Assembly: GCA_947627125.1 (NCBI GenBank)
Contig: CANQUY010000121.1
Span: 1 to 5,141 of the forward strand
Direction: 5' to 3'
DNA from: an uncultured Clostridia bacterium
Lineage (GTDB): Bacteria; Bacillota; Clostridia; Christensenellales; Borkfalkiaceae
Length of the DNA: 5,141 nucleotides
Below are positions 3,469 to 5,141 of this stretch, piece after piece. The translations under genes were made by a program, and so were the position numbers. A model generated the notes under the pieces. The model was not told the DNA's origin. It saw only the letters and a list, made by a program, of their open reading frames with translations, and did not search any database. Numbering within the stretch: the first letter of the stretch is position 1; each line of letters starts with the position of its first letter.

Positions 3469-5141
3469 ATGGGTAAAAAAATCGGTATCGACCTCGGCAC
3501 GACGTATTCCGTGGTCAGCTACGTGGACGACACGGGAATCATCACGAATGTGGAATCGAACGAGGGCGAAAAGACGACTCCCTCCATCGTATTCTTTGAT
3601 CTGAACGGCTCTGTCGTCGTCGGTTCACAGGCACGCGAGGCGGGCGCGCTCAACCCCGAGCGCATCATCGAGCGTGTCAAGAACTATATGGGTGACCCCA
3701 ACTATATGAAAGAGATCGACGGCCAGCAGCTCTCCGCGAGCGCGATCTCCTCTATCATTCTCAAGAAACTCATTTCCGACACGGAGAAGTGGCTCGGCGG
3801 CGAAGAGATCGACGGCGCAGTCATCACCTGCCCCGCGTATTTCGGGGACGCCGCGCGTGAAGCGACGAAGAATGCGGGCGAGGCCGTGAAACTTTCCAAC
3901 GGCTCCCAGCTCAACGTTCTGAAGATCATGGATGAGCCCACGGCGGCGGCCATCGCTTACGGGAATTCCCACCCCGAGGATATGCACAAGACGGTGCTCA
4001 TTTACGACCTCGGCGGCGGCACGTTCGACTGCACGGTCATGCGCCTCGACTTCGACGGGACGGACAGAAAGTATCAAGTCATCACCACCGGCGGCGACCA
4101 TCACCTCGGCGGCAAGGACTGGGATAAGGCGCTTGCAGACTATATCCGCGAAGAGTTCTGCTCCCAGACGGGTGCGGATGAAGAGGCCATCAAGAACGAT
4201 CCCGAACAGGTCGTTTGGTTCTCCGAAAAATCCGAAGCGCTCAAGAAGATGCTCACCCAGAAGGAGAGCGCGACCGCTACGCCCAACTATGACGGGCAGA
4301 AGGCGAGGATCGAAGTCACGCGCGAGAAGTTCAATGAACTCACCGCCGGCCTCTTCAGCCAGACGACCATGCTCATTGACCAGATGCTCGAAAAGAAGGG
4401 TATGACGATGGCAGAGATCGATGAGATCATCCTCGTCGGCGGCTCTACCAGAATGAAGCAGGTCGAAGAGGGCCTTACCGCTTACTACAATAAGCCCCTC
4501 GTTTCCTTCGACCCCGACAAGGCAGTTTCCAACGGCGCTGCGCTCGTTGCAAGCGGCATGAACGTGGACAGCAACTTCGGTTCCAATGACCAAGGCGATT
4601 CGAACGGGGACGACACATCCGACGACACAACGCCTAAGGGCGGCTCGATCTCTCTTGAGCAGCCGATCAAGTTCGACGGTGCGGGCGGCACGACGAACGA
4701 GATCATCGAGCTCTGCACAAAGTCCTATTGCCTCCGCTATTACAGCAACAACGAGCCCAAGTTCCTCAACCTCGTCAAGAAGGATACGCCCAAGCCCGCG
4801 CACGGCACGACGGCCAACGTCATTCCCGGCCTCACCGTCGGCGGCAACAGCGGCGGCGGCATGTTCGATTCCGTCAATATCTGCATCATGGAAAACGAAG
4901 AGCTCACCGACGATGTGGAAGGAGATAGGTGCACGCCTCTCTATGAAGAGATGCCCATTCCCTTCACGCCGCCCGTACCCGGCGACGCACCCGTCGAAGT
5001 CACTCTCGACGTGGATATCAACGGCCAGCTGATCCTCACGCTCATCGAACTTAATACGGGCGTGCGCCACGAGGTCCATCCCGTCCGCAAGGGCGGCGAC
5101 GCGGCGAGCAAGGGCCTTGAAGAAGTTTCAAAGTTCACGCT
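3469..5141 (+). CDS. Divergent Hsp70 family chaperone (partial, 3' end outside window)
   Basis: The first 557 residues of an ATP-driven chaperone are present; no stop occurs before the edge. The ATPase domain (about 4-364) has phosphate-1 IGIDLGTTYSVV (5-16), catalytic K71, ITCPAYFGDAAREATKNAG (119-137), DEPTAAAIAYG (155-165), phosphate-2 YDLGGGTFD (179-187) and adenosine motif ILVGGSTRMKQV (321-332). D8, T11, E156, D180 and T185 are kept. The K71-to-E156 distance is 85 residues against 101 (K70-E171) in E. coli DnaK, so lobe I is trimmed, as in HscC-like proteins. The canonical hydrophobic linker (LLLDV type) is missing; residues 366-395 are Asp/Ser/Asn/Gly-rich. A divergent substrate-binding beta domain follows (about 410-545) with LVKKDTPKPA (437-446) and VEVTLDVDINGQLILT (509-524). 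The start has AAGGAG at 3455-3460, 8 nt upstream. It lies 27 bp after the GrpE-like gene, its probable exchange factor. It is unlikely to be the housekeeping DnaK. Confidence 0.95.
   Translation, partial: MGKKIGIDLGTTYSVVSYVDDTGIITNVESNEGEKTTPSIVFFDLNGSVVVGSQAREAGALNPERIIERVKNYMGDPNYMKEIDGQQLSASAISSIILKKLISDTEKWLGGEEIDGAVITCPAYFGDAAREATKNAGEAVKLSNGSQLNVLKIMDEPTAAAIAYGNSHPEDMHKTVLIYDLGGGTFDCTVMRLDFDGTDRKYQVITTGGDHHLGGKDWDKALADYIREEFCSQTGADEEAIKNDPEQVVWFSEKSEALKKMLTQKESATATPNYDGQKARIEVTREKFNELTAGLFSQTTMLIDQMLEKKGMTMAEIDEIILVGGSTRMKQVEEGLTAYYNKPLVSFDPDKAVSNGAALVASGMNVDSNFGSNDQGDSNGDDTSDDTTPKGGSISLEQPIKFDGAGGTTNEIIELCTKSYCLRYYSNNEPKFLNLVKKDTPKPAHGTTANVIPGLTVGGNSGGGMFDSVNICIMENEELTDDVEGDRCTPLYEEMPIPFTPPVPGDAPVEVTLDVDINGQLILTLIELNTGVRHEVHPVRKGGDAASKGLEEVSKFT

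Noticed and set aside
3625..5079. 484-codon open frame on the minus strand
   Set aside because: It lies entirely antisense to the Hsp70 gene, whose motifs are unmistakable on the plus strand. GC-rich third positions in Hsp70 genes commonly leave long open antisense frames. Its sequence is a low-complexity mix of Val, Ala, Arg, Asp and Glu with no family signature.
1..5141. CRISPR array, tRNA, rRNA, transposase or prophage gene
   Set aside because: No regularly spaced identical repeats, no tRNA-like cloverleaf and no mobile-element protein was found on reading both strands.

Overview
The window looks like a piece of an uncultured, probably gut-associated Clostridia-type Firmicute. The reasons are strong AGGAG ribosome binding sites, intrinsic hairpin-plus-U terminators, consensus TTGACA/TATAAT promoters, a DUF1292 family gene (a Firmicutes family), a BspA-type leucine-rich-repeat remnant, and moderately GC-rich genes separated by AT-rich promoters. 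This placement is inference; no ribosomal or other phylogenetic marker lies in the window.

Layout, left to right. Positions 19-243 hold the 3' end of a BspA-like leucine-rich-repeat gene, apparently a broken remnant. Positions 244-610 have no credible gene; they hold GC-rich hairpins and dispersed intergenic repeat modules. A ferritin gene (689-1207) has its own promoter and a textbook terminator, so it is a monocistronic unit. Positions 1260-1560 are a second mosaic block built from the same repeat modules in a different order. Positions 1606-1783 form a compact unit with no credible ORF: an extended -10 promoter inside a palindrome, a long imperfect hairpin starting at the predicted +1, and an intrinsic terminator. 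I read this as an unidentified small RNA gene of about 143 nt.

From about 1889 to the right edge lies one apparent operon behind a consensus promoter and a roughly 128-nt structured leader. It holds a small DUF1292 protein (2053-2319), a 361-residue protein that looks like two GrpE-like units joined by an Ala/Glu/Pro heptad-repeat linker (2356-3441), and a divergent Hsp70 that runs off the window (3469-5141+). All three have good ribosome binding sites and gaps of 36 and 27 bp. The Hsp70 keeps its ATPase residues, but its NBD is shortened in the lobe I region and an acidic Asp/Ser/Asn/Gly-rich stretch replaces the usual hydrophobic interdomain linker.

The most interesting content is this dedicated, non-housekeeping Hsp70/nucleotide-exchange-factor pair with a DUF1292 partner. 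The orphan small RNA is second. Nothing in the window is a CRISPR array, transposase, tRNA or rRNA.
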